Numbered from the stretch's first letter, positions 41,875 through 51,747 are shown. The stretch: 64,000 nucleotides of DNA from Nocardioides sp. Root240 (GCF_001428825.1 NZ_LMIT01000016.1:146707-210706); one strand, 5' to 3'. Notes: generated by a model from the sequence alone, not told the origin. A program made the numbers and translations.

Positions 41875-44099
41875 GCGGTGGCCTCCGACGGGGTCGGTGT
41901 GTCCTCGACCTGCCCGCGCCGGCGGAAGCGGCGGACCAGGCGGATCGCGATGGCGACGAACAGGATGCCGCCGCCGGAGCCGATGATCGCCCAGATCACC
42001 ACGCCGGCCTGGCCGGTGCGCAGCGGGAGGGTGTCCTCGTCGCCGAGCGCGGTGCCGTCGTCGGCCGTGAGCCGGAGGGTGACGTTGTGGACGCCGGTGC
42101 GGTTCATGTCGGCGTCGATCGGCACCGACGAGCGGCTGTGCGCGGCGAGGACGATCGGGTTGGCGACCTTGATGGTGGCGCCGGAGTCGGTGGTGGCGCG
42201 GATCGCGACGGTGACGGGCTGGTCGAGGTCGTTGCGGACCGAGACGCTGAAGCTGCCCGACGTACCGGAGAGGGTGACGCCGCTCGGGGCGTCGATGGTG
42301 ACGGCGCCGAGCTGGTCCTCGACCCACTCGCGGGTCTGGGCCAGCCGGTGGGCCGCGTCGCCGTCGGCCCGCATGGCGTACGACGTGCCCGCCAGCGCCT
42401 CCTCCACCAGCTCGGCCCCGACGGTGTAGTCCTCGCCGAGGATCGCCTGGTAGGTCTGCGCGGCCCGGACCAGCCGTCCCGCCTCGGCGACGACCGTGCC
42501 GGGGAGCTCGGCCTCCTCCTGCGTGGCGGGGTAGCTGAGCTCGGTCGGGTCGATCTGGCGCTCCGCCGGGGTCTTGCCGTCGGCCGAGGACCCGGGCGGT
42601 ACGACGACGTCGTCGAGGTCGCTGAGGTCGACCCACGGCACGTCGAGCCCGGCCCAGAAGTCCGCGGCGCCGGCGGCGGTCACGCTCGCGGGCAGCACCA
42701 CGACGAGCGGGTCGGGGTCCTTGCCGCGGGAGCGGAGGATCCGGACGGCGGCCTCGGCGAGGATCCGCTGGCGCAGCGCGATCGGGGCCAGCGCCGGGTC
42801 GGGTCCGGGCCCGCCCTCCGCCGCACTGGTCGCGGTCACCACGACGGGCCGGTCGCCGACCAGTCCGGCCACCGGCGGCCGGGCGGAGAAGCTCTCGCGC
42901 GGGAACATCTGCTGGCCGAGCAGCAGGGTCGCGCCGTCGTCGACGGCGTCGATCCCGCGGGCGTCGAGGTAGCCGTCGGGAGCGCCCACGACGGGCATCG
43001 TGTCGAGGTCCCACGAGGCCAGCTCGCCGCCCTGCTGGGCCCGGGCCACCGGGTAGAGGCTGGGCAGGGTGCTCGCCACGGCGGAGAGGTCGGGGTCGCC
43101 GTAGGGCAGGGCGGCGATGGGGTCGTTCGCCAGCACGCTCCGGGCCTGGGACAGCCAGACCCGCGCCGAGCGGGCCAGCGGGGTCTCGAGGTCGGGGTCG
43201 TCGTCGTCGGACGTGGCGTCGCTGGACGCGGACGAGCTCTCGCTCGGCGACGGCTCCTCGGGGTCGGGGGTCGCCGTGACCTCGCGGGCGGGGTTGCCCG
43301 TCGCGAGGCGTCGTACGGCGTCGGGGACCGCGGGGTCGAGCAGCCAGCTGACCGGGGAGGTGCCCGCGGCCGCGCCGAAGGCGAGCGGTCCACCGAGCTC
43401 GCCGTCGATCCCGAGGGCCTGCTCCCAGCTGCTGGTGCGCCCGATCGCACCGTCCTCGTCGTGGGCGACCCGGCTGCGCAGGGGCAGCACGACGGCCGTC
43501 CTCACCCGGTCCGGGTTGGCCCCGGCGACGTACGGGAGGAAGGTGCGGGCCCGGCCGTCGGCGGTCACACTGTCGTTCGGGGTGCTCGCGCTGGCGCCGA
43601 GGGCGTGCACGCCCAGCCAGTAGACGCCCGAGGACGGCTTCGGGAAGAGCGAGCGGAGGACCGGCTGCGGGATCCGCAGCGTGTACCGCAGCGACTGGCC
43701 CGGCTCGAGCTTCGCGATGTCGTAGCGGGCGTTCGTCTCGCGCACGCCGACCGGCGCCTCGGGGTCGGAGTCGGCCGCAGCCTCCAGCTCGGCCTCGGTC
43801 GTCATCACCTCGGCGCACGCACCGGAGGAGCAGTCGGAGCCCGCGTTGAACATCGGGTAGAGCCGGATCGTCGTCCAGGTCTCGAGGTCGACATTGGTGA
43901 TCGTGCCGCTGATCTCCAGCGGACCCGACCGCGGGAGGACGCCGGGCGTGAGCTGGTCGATGGTGATCTCGAGCGGGGCGTCGTACCCGTCGTCGTCGGG
44001 ACGCGCGGTGGCCGCAGGGGCCGCCACGACCGACGTCGCGAGCGCCAGTCCCGTCACCACTCGCACCAGTGCGCGCAGGAGTGACGGTCGGGAAACCAC
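41871..44099 (-). CDS. DUF6049-type secreted/membrane-anchored protein
   Basis: A 742-residue protein with an N-terminal signal peptide (ending near ATA), a large extracellular part with immunoglobulin-like beta segments at the start and end, and one C-terminal membrane helix (AGVVIWAIIGSGGGILFVAIAI) with a basic tail inside. It is the standard neighbour of murJ in actinobacteria (Rv3909-like position) and is translationally coupled to it, suggesting a role in envelope building. Function not established. GTG start with TACCCT six bases upstream (44106-44111), so probably leaderless. Confidence 0.82.
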   Translation of the reverse strand: MVSRPSLLRALVRVVTGLALATSVVAAPAATARPDDDGYDAPLEITIDQLTPGVLPRSGPLEISGTITNVDLETWTTIRLYPMFNAGSDCSSGACAEVMTTEAELEAAADSDPEAPVGVRETNARYDIAKLEPGQSLRYTLRIPQPVLRSLFPKPSSGVYWLGVHALGASASTPNDSVTADGRARTFLPYVAGANPDRVRTAVVLPLRSRVAHDEDGAIGRTSSWEQALGIDGELGGPLAFGAAAGTSPVSWLLDPAVPDAVRRLATGNPAREVTATPDPEEPSPSESSSASSDATSDDDDPDLETPLARSARVWLSQARSVLANDPIAALPYGDPDLSAVASTLPSLYPVARAQQGGELASWDLDTMPVVGAPDGYLDARGIDAVDDGATLLLGQQMFPRESFSARPPVAGLVGDRPVVVTATSAAEGGPGPDPALAPIALRQRILAEAAVRILRSRGKDPDPLVVVLPASVTAAGAADFWAGLDVPWVDLSDLDDVVVPPGSSADGKTPAERQIDPTELSYPATQEEAELPGTVVAEAGRLVRAAQTYQAILGEDYTVGAELVEEALAGTSYAMRADGDAAHRLAQTREWVEDQLGAVTIDAPSGVTLSGTSGSFSVSVRNDLDQPVTVAIRATTDSGATIKVANPIVLAAHSRSSVPIDADMNRTGVHNVTLRLTADDGTALGDEDTLPLRTGQAGVVIWAIIGSGGGILFVAIAIRLVRRFRRRGQVEDTPTPSEATA

Positions 44100-44154
44100 C
44101 CCCCGAGGGTAGTGGTGACACCTGTGCGGTTCGGGGACGCACCCGACCGACGCC

Positions 44155-44160
44155 TAGAAT
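44155..44160 (+). promoter_or_regulatory. -10 box of a leaderless promoter for cca
   Basis: TAGAAT ends eight bases before the GTG at 44169. This favours that start over the longer frame from 44112. Confidence 0.55.
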
Positions 44161-44168
44161 CAGCGCCC

Positions 44169-45653
44169 GTGACCGACGCCGACACCCCCTCCGCACCCGA
44201 GCCGGGTACGCCGCTGCGTCTGGTCGACGTCCAGGCGGCCGTCGGCGCCGAGCTGGACCGGATCGCGCCGGTCATCGACGAGCTCGGTGCGCTCTTCGCC
44301 GAGGCCGGCCACGAGCTGGCCCTCGTCGGCGGCCCGGTGCGCGACGCGATGCTCGGCCGCCCGTCCAACGACCTCGACTTCACCACCTCCGCCCGACCCG
44401 AGCAGATGGACAAGCTGCTGCGTGCCTGGGGCGACGCCTGGTGGGACATGGGCCGCGAGTTCGGCACGATCGGCTGCCGCAAGGGCGACTGGGTCGTCGA
44501 GGTGACGACCTACCGCTCCGAGTCCTACGACCCCGACTCCCGCAAGCCCGAGGTGCGCTACGGCGACAGCCTCGCCGGCGACCTCGGCCGCCGCGACTTC
44601 ACCGTCAACGCGATGGCGGTGCGGTTGCCCGGCCGCGAGATCGAGGACCCGTACGGCGGCGTGGTCGACCTGGCCCACCAGGTGATCCGCACCCCCGGGA
44701 CGCCGGAGCAGTCCTTCTCCGACGACCCGCTGCGGATGATGCGGGCAGCGCGCTTCGCCGCGCAGCTGGGATTCGCCGTCGACCCGTCGGTCGTGCGCGC
44801 CATGACCGAGATGGCCGACCGGATCGGGATCATCTCGGCCGAGCGGGTGCGCGACGAGCTGGTGAAGCTGATCTGCGCGCCCCACCCCCGTCTCGGGCTG
44901 GCCCTCCTCGTCGAGACCGGCCTCGCCGACCGGGTGCTGCCGGAGCTGCCCGCGCTCAAGCTGGAGCGCGACGAGCACCACCGCCACAAGGACGTCTACG
45001 AGCACACGCTCACCGTCCTCGAGCAGGCCATCGACCTCGAGCCGCGGCTGTCCGAGCGCAGCGACCTCCCCGCCGGCCCCGACTTCGTCTCCCGCTTCGC
45101 CGCGCTGATGCACGACGTCGGCAAGCCGCGTACCCGCCGCTTCCAGGACGACGGTGCGGTCACCTTCCACCACCACGACGTGGTCGGCGCCAAGCTCACC
45201 CGCAAGCGGATGAAGGAGCTGAAGTTCAGCAACGACGAGATCGCCGCCGTCGGCGAGCTGGTCGAGCTGCACCTGCGCTTCCACGGCTACGGCTCCGGCG
45301 AGTGGACCGACTCCGCCGTGCGCCGCTACGTCCGCGACGCCGGCGACCAGCTCGAGCGCCTGCACGTGCTCACCCGGGCCGACTGCACCACGCGCAACAA
45401 GCGCAAGGCGGACCGGCTCCGTCGTACCTATGACGACCTGGAGGCCCGGATCGACCTGCTCTCCGCCGAGGAGGAGCTGGCATCGATCCGGCCCGACCTC
45501 GACGGCAACCAGATCATGGGCATCCTCGGGATCGGCCCCGGTCGTGAGGTCGGCGAGGCCTACAAGTTCCTGCTCGAGCTGCGCCTCGACAACGGCCCGA
45601 TGTCCGAGGAGGCCGCCACGGCGGCGCTCAAGGAGTGGTGGGCGGCCCGCTAG
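44169..45653 (+). CDS. cca: CCA tRNA nucleotidyltransferase with HD domain
   Basis: A 494-residue enzyme adding or repairing the 3' CCA of tRNAs. The head domain has ALVGGPVRDAMLG followed by the metal-binding DLDFTT, then the neck RRDFTVNAMAVRL and the RFAAQLGFAVD signature. A C-terminal HD phosphohydrolase domain has LMHDVGKPRTR. The fusion with HD is usual in actinobacteria. No NUDIX gene lies between it and the murJ group, unlike in mycobacteria. Confidence 0.94.
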   Translation: MTDADTPSAPEPGTPLRLVDVQAAVGAELDRIAPVIDELGALFAEAGHELALVGGPVRDAMLGRPSNDLDFTTSARPEQMDKLLRAWGDAWWDMGREFGTIGCRKGDWVVEVTTYRSESYDPDSRKPEVRYGDSLAGDLGRRDFTVNAMAVRLPGREIEDPYGGVVDLAHQVIRTPGTPEQSFSDDPLRMMRAARFAAQLGFAVDPSVVRAMTEMADRIGIISAERVRDELVKLICAPHPRLGLALLVETGLADRVLPELPALKLERDEHHRHKDVYEHTLTVLEQAIDLEPRLSERSDLPAGPDFVSRFAALMHDVGKPRTRRFQDDGAVTFHHHDVVGAKLTRKRMKELKFSNDEIAAVGELVELHLRFHGYGSGEWTDSAVRRYVRDAGDQLERLHVLTRADCTTRNKRKADRLRRTYDDLEARIDLLSAEEELASIRPDLDGNQIMGILGIGPGREVGEAYKFLLELRLDNGPMSEEAATAALKEWWAAR

Positions 45654-45775
45654 CGTCTTCGGCTCGGGGCACCAAGGAGCGCTCCGGTCTTGTGGTGGGC
45701 ATCACGTACCGCCGGTCTGCTACCCGACGGTAGTTTCGCGGGATCCGACGATGCTGTCACCAGAAGGGCTCCACC

Positions 45776-46258
45776 ATGACCGACACGTACGAGAAGCTGC
45801 TCGAGGACTCCATCGAGATCGCTGCCCCCGCCGCCGAGGTCTGGGCGCTGGTCACCGACCTCCCGCGGATGGCGAAGTGGAGCCCCCAGGTGGTGAAGTC
45901 GTCGGTCAAGGGCGGCGAGGTCAAGCTCGGCGCGACTTTCTCGAACCTCAACAAGCAGGGCATCAAGCGTTGGCCGACGGCCGGCAAGGTGGTCCGCTAC
46001 ACGCCCCCGGCCGCCGGGGCCAAGGGCGACTTCGCGTTCAAGATCCGCGAGAACCGGACCATCTGGTCCTTCGAGCTGGAGCCCACTGCTGACGGAGGCA
46101 CGAAGCTGACCGAGCGCCGGGAGACCCCGCAGGGCGTCTCCAACGTCTCGCTGGTGCTGACCAAGGTCGTCCTCGGCGGCCAGAAGGGCTTCACCGACGA
46201 GCTGCGCCAGGGCATCCGCCAGACGCTCGAGCGGATCAAGGCCGAGGCCGAGGCCTGA
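45776..46258 (+). CDS. SRPBCC (START/polyketide-cyclase fold) protein
   Basis: A 160-residue protein with one SRPBCC lipid-binding-type fold: the opening DSIEIAAPAAEVWALVTDLPRMAKWSP is characteristic. It likely binds a hydrophobic ligand; which one is unknown. The 122-base gap before it holds a short dyad CTACC-CGAC-GGTAG at 45720-45733 that could be an operator or part of the promoter. Confidence 0.85.
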   Translation: MTDTYEKLLEDSIEIAAPAAEVWALVTDLPRMAKWSPQVVKSSVKGGEVKLGATFSNLNKQGIKRWPTAGKVVRYTPPAAGAKGDFAFKIRENRTIWSFELEPTADGGTKLTERRETPQGVSNVSLVLTKVVLGGQKGFTDELRQGIRQTLERIKAEAEA

Positions 46259-46265
46259 GGGCCGA

Positions 46266-46292
46266 GGCCGGGCCACTTCGGAGGTCCCGGCC
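46266..46292 (+). terminator. Weak hairpin after the SRPBCC gene
   Basis: A seven-base stem GGCCGGG/CCCGGCC with a 13-base loop, eight bases past the stop. No T-run. Confidence 0.35.
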
Positions 46293-46324
46293 CGTCGTGA
46301 CGGCGGGCCGGGTTGAATGACCCT

Positions 46325-47389
46325 GTGAGCGACGACCGTCCGGGGGAGCCGGCCGACGAGGGAGCGGGCACCCCCGACGAGTCGGCGGACGCCCCGAAGC
46401 CGCCCCTGCCGCGCGCGGCCGTGGGGCCCAGCCCCGTCGCCCAGGTCGCGACCGCCGCCGTGGTGGTGGTCGTCCTCGTCGTGCTCGGCGTGGTCTTCCT
46501 CGTGCAGGGCGGCGGCAAGAAGTCCGCGCTCCCGGAGCAGGACATCGACACGGTGCCGACGGCGCCGTCGTCCGGCTTCCAGCCCAGCCGCGCCGACCCG
46601 CTGCCGCCGCTGCCGAGCATTCCGGCGTCGCTGTGCCCGAAGGCGCCGCTGAAGAAGCCGCTGACCGTGCTGACCTTCAACATCCACCACGGCGCGACCA
46701 AGGACGAGCACCTGCAGCTGGGCCGGATCGGCACCGAGATCAAGACCTGGGACCCGGACATCGTGCTGCTCCAGGAGGTCGACCAGGGCCGCAGCCGCAC
46801 CGGCGGCATCCAGCAGGCCGAGGCGCTCGCCAAGGCCACCGACCTCACCTGGGTCTACGGCGGCAACCAGCGCAGCCGCGGCTCGGGGCCGATCGGCAAC
46901 GCGATCCTGTCCCGGTTCCCCGTGGTCGAGTGGCACAACACCCTGCTGCCGATCGCGAGCGGCCGGGAGCAGCGGGGCCTGCTGCACGCGGTGATCAACG
47001 TCGACGGCACCGAGATCAGCGCCTACGCCACCCACTTCGACCACGCCAGCGGCGTCGCGCGGCTCGCGCAGGCCCGCACGACGATCAAGGTGCTGGCAGC
47101 CGACCCGCGCCCGAAGATCCTCGCCGGCGACCTCAACACCGGCCCCGGCGGCGCCCCGATCCGCGCGTTGCGCTCGGCCGGCCTGGGCGACGCGTGGGCG
47201 GTGGGCTCCGGCGCCGGCAACACCGTGCCGGCCCGCAACCCGCGCAACCGGATCGACTACGTCCTCCACGACGGCTGGTTCACGCCGCTGCAGGCGGTCG
47301 TGCTCGCCTCGGGGGTCTCCGACCACCGCGCGGTGTGGACCCGGCTCGAGTTCCGTCAGGAGCTGGGCTGCTTCAAGGTCGGCGGCTGA
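46325..47389 (+). CDS. Membrane-anchored endonuclease/exonuclease/phosphatase family protein
   Basis: A 354-residue protein with a short acidic/proline-rich cytoplasmic part, one membrane helix at about 38-62 and an extracellular EEP domain from about residue 115. Catalytic motifs: NIHHG, LLQEVD (metal-binding Glu), GDLNTGPGG (Asp/Asn) and the terminal SDHR (His). Such domains hydrolyse phosphodiesters of nucleic acids, phospholipids or inositol phosphates; here the substrate is unknown, though inositol phosphate synthase lies next door. GTG start with TTGAAT six bases upstream. Confidence 0.87.
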   Translation: MSDDRPGEPADEGAGTPDESADAPKPPLPRAAVGPSPVAQVATAAVVVVVLVVLGVVFLVQGGGKKSALPEQDIDTVPTAPSSGFQPSRADPLPPLPSIPASLCPKAPLKKPLTVLTFNIHHGATKDEHLQLGRIGTEIKTWDPDIVLLQEVDQGRSRTGGIQQAEALAKATDLTWVYGGNQRSRGSGPIGNAILSRFPVVEWHNTLLPIASGREQRGLLHAVINVDGTEISAYATHFDHASGVARLAQARTTIKVLAADPRPKILAGDLNTGPGGAPIRALRSAGLGDAWAVGSGAGNTVPARNPRNRIDYVLHDGWFTPLQAVVLASGVSDHRAVWTRLEFRQELGCFKVGG

Positions 47390-47483
47390 CGGTCCCCTGC
47401 TGCGGTGGCCTGGGGCGGCCGCGCGGTCGCCGACCGACCCCCGGCGGCCAGCCCGACCCTGTCAGGCAACCTCGAAAACAGGA

Positions 47484-47513
47484 CCGCCCCGATCCGCGAA
47501 CGGATCGGGGCGG
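47484..47513. terminator. Bidirectional terminator
   Basis: A 13-bp perfect stem CCGCCCCGATCCG with loop CGAA between the convergent EEP and ino1 genes. On the minus strand TCCTGTTTTC follows, so it mainly serves ino1. Confidence 0.9.
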
Positions 47514-47535
47514 TGCTGGTGTCAGCGCAGTGAGG

Positions 47536-48621
47536 TCACTCGCCGGCGATGAACTTCTCGAGGAGCGCGCGGCCCTCGGTGTCCTCGATCTGGACCGGCG
47601 GGCTCTTCATGAGGTACGCCGAGGCCGGGATGATCGGGCCGCCGATGCCACGGTCCTTGGCGATCTTCGCGGCGCGGACGGCGTCGATGATGATGCCGGC
47701 CGAGTTCGGGGAGTCCCAGACCTCGAGCTTGTACTCGAGGTTCAGCGGGACGTCACCGAAGGCGCGACCCTCGAGGCGGACGTAGGCCCACTTGCGGTCG
47801 TCGAGCCACGCGACGTAGTCGGACGGGCCGATGTGCACGTTGCGGTCGTCGGCGCCCACGTTGGCGAGCGAGCCGTTGAGGTTGGAGGTGACGGCCTGGG
47901 TCTTGGAGACCTTCTTGGACTCGAGGCGCTCGCGCTCCAGCATGTTCTTGAAGTCCATGTTGCCGCCGACGTTGAGCTGGTAGGTGCGGTCCAGCGCGAC
48001 GCCGCGGTCCTCGAACAGCTTCGCCATCACGCGGTGGGTGATGGTGGCGCCGACCTGCGACTTGATGTCGTCACCGACGATCGGGACGCCGGCGTCCTCG
48101 AACTTCTGGGCCCACTCGGGGTCGGAGGCGATGAAGACGGGCAGGGCGTTGACGAAGGCCACGCCGGCGTCGATCGCGCACTGGGCGTAGAACTTGTCGG
48201 CCTCCTCGGAACCCACCGGGAGGTAGGAGACGAGCACGTCGACCTGCGCGTCCTTGAGGGCCTGCACGACGTCGACCGGGTCGGCCGAGGACTCGTCGAT
48301 GGTGAGTCGGTAGTACTTGCCGAGGCCGTCGAGCGTCGGGCCGCGCTGGACCTCGACACCGAGCGTGGGCACGTCGGCGATCTTGATGGTGTTGTTCTGC
48401 GAGGCGTTGATGGCCTCGGAGAGGTCCTTGCCGACCTTCAGGTCGTCGACGTCGAACGCGGCGACGAACTCGACGTCGCGGACGTGGTACTCACCGAACT
48501 GGACGTGCATGAGCCCCGGAACGGTGCTCGTGGCGTCAGCGTCCCGGTAGTACTGCACGCCCTGGATGAGGGACGTGGCGCAGTTGCCCACGCCCGCGAT
48601 CGCTACTCGAACCGAACCCAT
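47536..48621 (-). CDS. ino1: Inositol-3-phosphate synthase
   Basis: A 361-residue NAD-dependent enzyme making 1-D-myo-inositol 3-phosphate from glucose 6-phosphate, first step toward phosphatidylinositol and mycothiol. Rossmann motif [15 protein letters not shown] near residues 7-21; active-site region with [16 protein letters not shown] and the [11 protein letters not shown] segment. ATG at 48621 is supported by AGGAAGG. The PadR-type gene directly upstream in the same direction is its usual partner. Confidence 0.95.
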   Translation of the reverse strand: MGSVRVAIAGVGNCATSLIQGVQYYRDADATSTVPGLMHVQFGEYHVRDVEFVAAFDVDDLKVGKDLSEAINASQNNTIKIADVPTLGVEVQRGPTLDGLGKYYRLTIDESSADPVDVVQALKDAQVDVLVSYLPVGSEEADKFYAQCAIDAGVAFVNALPVFIASDPEWAQKFEDAGVPIVGDDIKSQVGATITHRVMAKLFEDRGVALDRTYQLNVGGNMDFKNMLERERLESKKVSKTQAVTSNLNGSLANVGADDRNVHIGPSDYVAWLDDRKWAYVRLEGRAFGDVPLNLEYKLEVWDSPNSAGIIIDAVRAAKIAKDRGIGGPIIPASAYLMKSPPVQIEDTEGRALLEKFIAGE

Positions 48622-48661
48622 GGGGTTTCCTTCCTTGGTACTCATGACATCTCGTGAATGA

Positions 48662-49255
48662 TCAGGACGGCGCCGACGGTGATGCCGTCGGTGCGTCCGG
48701 AGCTGGCGTTGACTGGACCTGCACGTTGCGCTCGGCGTTGATCAGGTCCGACAGCCACCGGACCTCGCGCTCCACCGACTCGACACCGTGGCGCTGGAGC
48801 TCCGCGGCGTATCGGTCGGCCTCCGCCTGGGTCATCGACAGCTCCCGCTGGACGCGGTCGAGCCGCTCCTGGAGGCGGGAGCGGCGTCCTTCGAGGACGC
48901 GCAACCGGATCTCCATGTCCGTGGAGGAGAAGAACCGGAACCGGATGTCGAAGTTGTCGTCCTCCCATGCAGCAGGACCCACCTCCGACATCAGGCGCGC
49001 GAACTCCTCGGTGCCGAGGTCGGTGACCTTGTAGACGATCCGCTGCCGGCGGGTCGGCGGACCCGAAGGCACGGTCTCCTCGATGAGGTCGCCGCGGAGC
49101 ATCTTCTTCAGCGCCGGGTAGAGCGACCCATAGGAGAGCAGTCGACCCCAACCGAGCATCAGGTTGAGCCGCTTGCGCAGCTCGTAGCCGTGCATGGGTC
49201 CCTCGTGCAGCAGTCCGAGGACTGCCAGCTCGATGGTGTCTCCACGCCGTGCCAT
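48662..49255 (-). CDS. PadR-family transcriptional regulator
   Basis: A 197-residue regulator: N-terminal winged helix ([22 protein letters not shown], residues 9-30, and [12 protein letters not shown]) and a long C-terminal coiled coil for dimerisation (about 110-170). It lies 40 bases before ino1 in the same direction and probably controls itself and ino1. TACGAT at 49263-49268 is seven bases before the ATG, so the message looks leaderless, and a small palindrome overlaps that box. Confidence 0.9.
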   Translation of the reverse strand: MARRGDTIELAVLGLLHEGPMHGYELRKRLNLMLGWGRLLSYGSLYPALKKMLRGDLIEETVPSGPPTRRQRIVYKVTDLGTEEFARLMSEVGPAAWEDDNFDIRFRFFSSTDMEIRLRVLEGRRSRLQERLDRVQRELSMTQAEADRYAAELQRHGVESVEREVRWLSDLINAERNVQVQSTPAPDAPTASPSAPS

Positions 49256-49261
49256 GCGACC

Positions 49262-49274
49262 TATCGTAGCGATA
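49262..49274. promoter_or_regulatory. Palindrome over the PadR-gene promoter (candidate operator)
   Basis: TATCG-TAG-CGATA, immediately next to GATATATC at 49271-49278. It covers the -10 box of the PadR gene, an AT-rich island in GC-rich DNA, and suits autorepression. Confidence 0.5.
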
Positions 49275-49359
49275 TATCCGCGGAACGTGAACTTTCGATG
49301 GATCGGGAGTGTCCCCGAGGGGTTCCGGCGGGGAATCGGGCGGGCTCGGGCGTGCGCCG

Positions 49360-49365
49360 TACCCT
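49360..49365 (+). promoter_or_regulatory. -10 box of a leaderless promoter for the PBP gene
   Basis: TACCCT ends seven bases before the GTG at 49373, which fixes that start within a longer open frame. Confidence 0.55.
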
Positions 49366-49372
49366 GTCCACC

Positions 49373-51733
49373 GTGGTTGAGGGAAAGCGCAAGTCAGGTG
49401 GGTCCGCCTCCGGACGCCCGAAGCGCACGCGCAAGGGAGCCGAGAAGACCCCGCGCACGTGGAAGCAGCGGCTCAAGAGGTTCACCCTGTGGGGTCTCGT
49501 CGTCGCGGTCGTGATGGGCCTGCTCGGCGTCGTCAGCTTCTGGATCGCCTACCGGTCGATCGACATCCCGGACCCCAACGCGGAGTTCCTCACCCAGACC
49601 ACGCAGGTCTACTACAGCGGCGGCAAGTCCGAGATCGGGCAGTTCGCCATCCAGAAGCGCGAGTCGATCCCCTACGACGAGATGCCGCAGTTCGTGAAGG
49701 ACGGCGTCGTCGCCGCCGAGAACCGGACCTTCTGGACCGACAACGGCCTCGACCCCAAGGGCATCATCAGCGCCGCCTTCAGCAACGCGCAGGGCAACTC
49801 CACCCGCGGTGCCTCCACGATCACGCAGCAGTACGTGAAGATCCTCTACCTGACCCAGGAGCGCACCTGGAAGCGCAAGGTCAAGGAGGCGATCCTCTCC
49901 CTCAAGATCAAGAACCAGAAGAGCAAGCAGGAGATCCTCGAGGGCTACCTCAACACGATCTACTTCGGCCGCGGCGCCTACGGCATCCAGGCCGCGGCGC
50001 AGTCGTACTTCGACGTCGACGCCAGCAAGCTCACCCTGGCCCAGTCGGCTGTGCTGTCGGCCGTCCTGAACAACCCGGTCGGCCTCGACCCGGCCAACGG
50101 CGACGCTGCCGAGGCCGCGCTGCTCGGTCGCTACCAGTACGTCCTGGACTCGATGGAGGACATGGGGACCGCGACGTCCGCACAGGTCTCCGAGATCCGC
50201 GCCGCGCTGCCGAAGTTCCCGAAGATCCGCAACGTCGAGCAGTACGGCGGCCAGCGCGGCCACGTGCTGACGATGGTCCGCAAGGAGCTGGTCCGGCTCG
50301 GGTTCAGCGAGCAGGAGATCAACGGCGGCGGTCTCAAGATCACCACGACCTTCACCAAGAAGGCGATGAACGCCGCCAAGGACGGGGTGCTGGAGGAGAA
50401 GCCCGAGGGCTTCGGCAGGAACCTCCACGTCGCCGTCGCCTCGGTCGAGCCCGGCACCGGCGCGGTCCGCGGCATCTACGCCGGCCAGGACTTCCTCGAC
50501 TCGCAGCTCAACTGGGCGGTCGCGGGTGGCCAGGCCGGGTCGACGTTCAAGCCGTTCGCGCTCGCGGCCGGCATCGAGGACGGCTTCGAGCTCAAGGACA
50601 CCTTCGACGGCAACTCCCCCTACGAGCTGCCGGGCGGTGGCCGGCCCTTCACCAACCAGGGTGACGAGGACTACGGCCGGGTCAACCTGATCAAGGCGAC
50701 CGAGAGCTCGATCAACACGGCCTTCATCGACATGACCCTGGCGATGGACGACGGCCCGCAGAAGATCATCGACACGGCCAACCGGATGGGCATCCCGCCG
50801 CGGGAGCCGGCCAACCCGCCCTACGGCTTCCCGACGTCGAGCCCCGGCCTGAAGCCGGACACGGGCGTCGCGCTCGGTGCGCAGACGGTCAGCCCGATCA
50901 ACATGGCCAACGGCTACGCCACCATCGCCAACCGCGGCATGGCCGCCGACGCCTACATCATCGAGAAGGTCGTCGACGCCGACGGCGACGTGCGCTACTC
51001 GCACAAAGTGACCGACCACCGCGCGATCAGCGAGGGTATCTCCGATGACGTGGGCTACGCGCTGCAGCAGGTGATCAAGACCGGCTCCGGCACCAAGACC
51101 CTGCCGCTGGGCCGGCCCGCCGGCGGCAAGACCGGCACGGCGACCAACGGCAAGGGCGAGGTCTCCTCGGCCTGGTTCGTCGGCTACACCCCGCAGCTCT
51201 CGACGGCCGTGATGTACGTCCGCGGCAAGGGCAACGAGCAGCTCAAGGACTGGCTGCCGTCGTACTTCGGTGGCACGTACCCCGCGCTCACTTGGACCGC
51301 GGTGATGGAGAAGGCGCTGGAGGGCGAGGAGGTCCTCGACCTGCCGGGCGCGGCCTACGTCAAGGGTGACGCCCCGAGCGAGGGCCACGCCCCCGCGCCG
51401 CCGAAGCCGACGAAGAAGCCGAAGCCGAAGCCGTCGAAGACGACCGAGGCGCCGCCGACCACCACCGCTCCCACGGTGCCGCCGACCACGGTGCCGCCGA
51501 CCACCGAGGCGCCGGTCGACTCCGACGGCGACGGCATCTCCGACGCCGATGAGATCGCGCAGGGCACCGACCCCAACAACCCGGACACCGACGGTGACGG
51601 CACGCCCGACGGCTCGGACCCGCAGCCGACCAACCCGCTGGTCAACGGCGGCGGGGGCAACGGCAAGCCCGCGGGCGCCCTCTCGGAACGGTCCCGCACG
51701 AGGGCGGGCCGCCGCCGTCGTACCGCCGCCTGA
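49373..51733 (+). CDS. Class A penicillin-binding protein with C-terminal thrombospondin type 3-like repeats
   Basis: A bifunctional peptidoglycan synthase of 786 residues. A basic tail and one membrane helix (40-60) precede the GT51 transglycosylase domain (VVAAENRTFW with E116; RGASTITQQYVK). The transpeptidase domain follows, with SxxK at S390 (AGSTFKPF), SxN near SSIN, and KTG at K586 (GGKTGTATN). After a Pro/Lys/Thr linker the C-terminus (about 716-765) has acidic DSDGDGISDADE and DTDGDGTPDGSDP repeats like calcium-binding TSP type 3 units, unusual for a PBP. Divergent from the PadR gene; GT87 gene follows after 14 bases. Confidence 0.94.
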   Translation: MVEGKRKSGGSASGRPKRTRKGAEKTPRTWKQRLKRFTLWGLVVAVVMGLLGVVSFWIAYRSIDIPDPNAEFLTQTTQVYYSGGKSEIGQFAIQKRESIPYDEMPQFVKDGVVAAENRTFWTDNGLDPKGIISAAFSNAQGNSTRGASTITQQYVKILYLTQERTWKRKVKEAILSLKIKNQKSKQEILEGYLNTIYFGRGAYGIQAAAQSYFDVDASKLTLAQSAVLSAVLNNPVGLDPANGDAAEAALLGRYQYVLDSMEDMGTATSAQVSEIRAALPKFPKIRNVEQYGGQRGHVLTMVRKELVRLGFSEQEINGGGLKITTTFTKKAMNAAKDGVLEEKPEGFGRNLHVAVASVEPGTGAVRGIYAGQDFLDSQLNWAVAGGQAGSTFKPFALAAGIEDGFELKDTFDGNSPYELPGGGRPFTNQGDEDYGRVNLIKATESSINTAFIDMTLAMDDGPQKIIDTANRMGIPPREPANPPYGFPTSSPGLKPDTGVALGAQTVSPINMANGYATIANRGMAADAYIIEKVVDADGDVRYSHKVTDHRAISEGISDDVGYALQQVIKTGSGTKTLPLGRPAGGKTGTATNGKGEVSSAWFVGYTPQLSTAVMYVRGKGNEQLKDWLPSYFGGTYPALTWTAVMEKALEGEEVLDLPGAAYVKGDAPSEGHAPAPPKPTKKPKPKPSKTTEAPPTTTAPTVPPTTVPPTTEAPVDSDGDGISDADEIAQGTDPNNPDTDGDGTPDGSDPQPTNPLVNGGGGNGKPAGALSERSRTRAGRRRRTAA

Positions 51734-51747
51734 GGCTGCCTGAACCG

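Noticed and set aside
40198-44196. Single 1,332-codon frame joining DUF6049 and MurJ
   Set aside because: The N-terminal two thirds are out-of-frame relative to the true DUF6049 protein; MurJ starts at the GTG at 41874 and the genes overlap by four bases.
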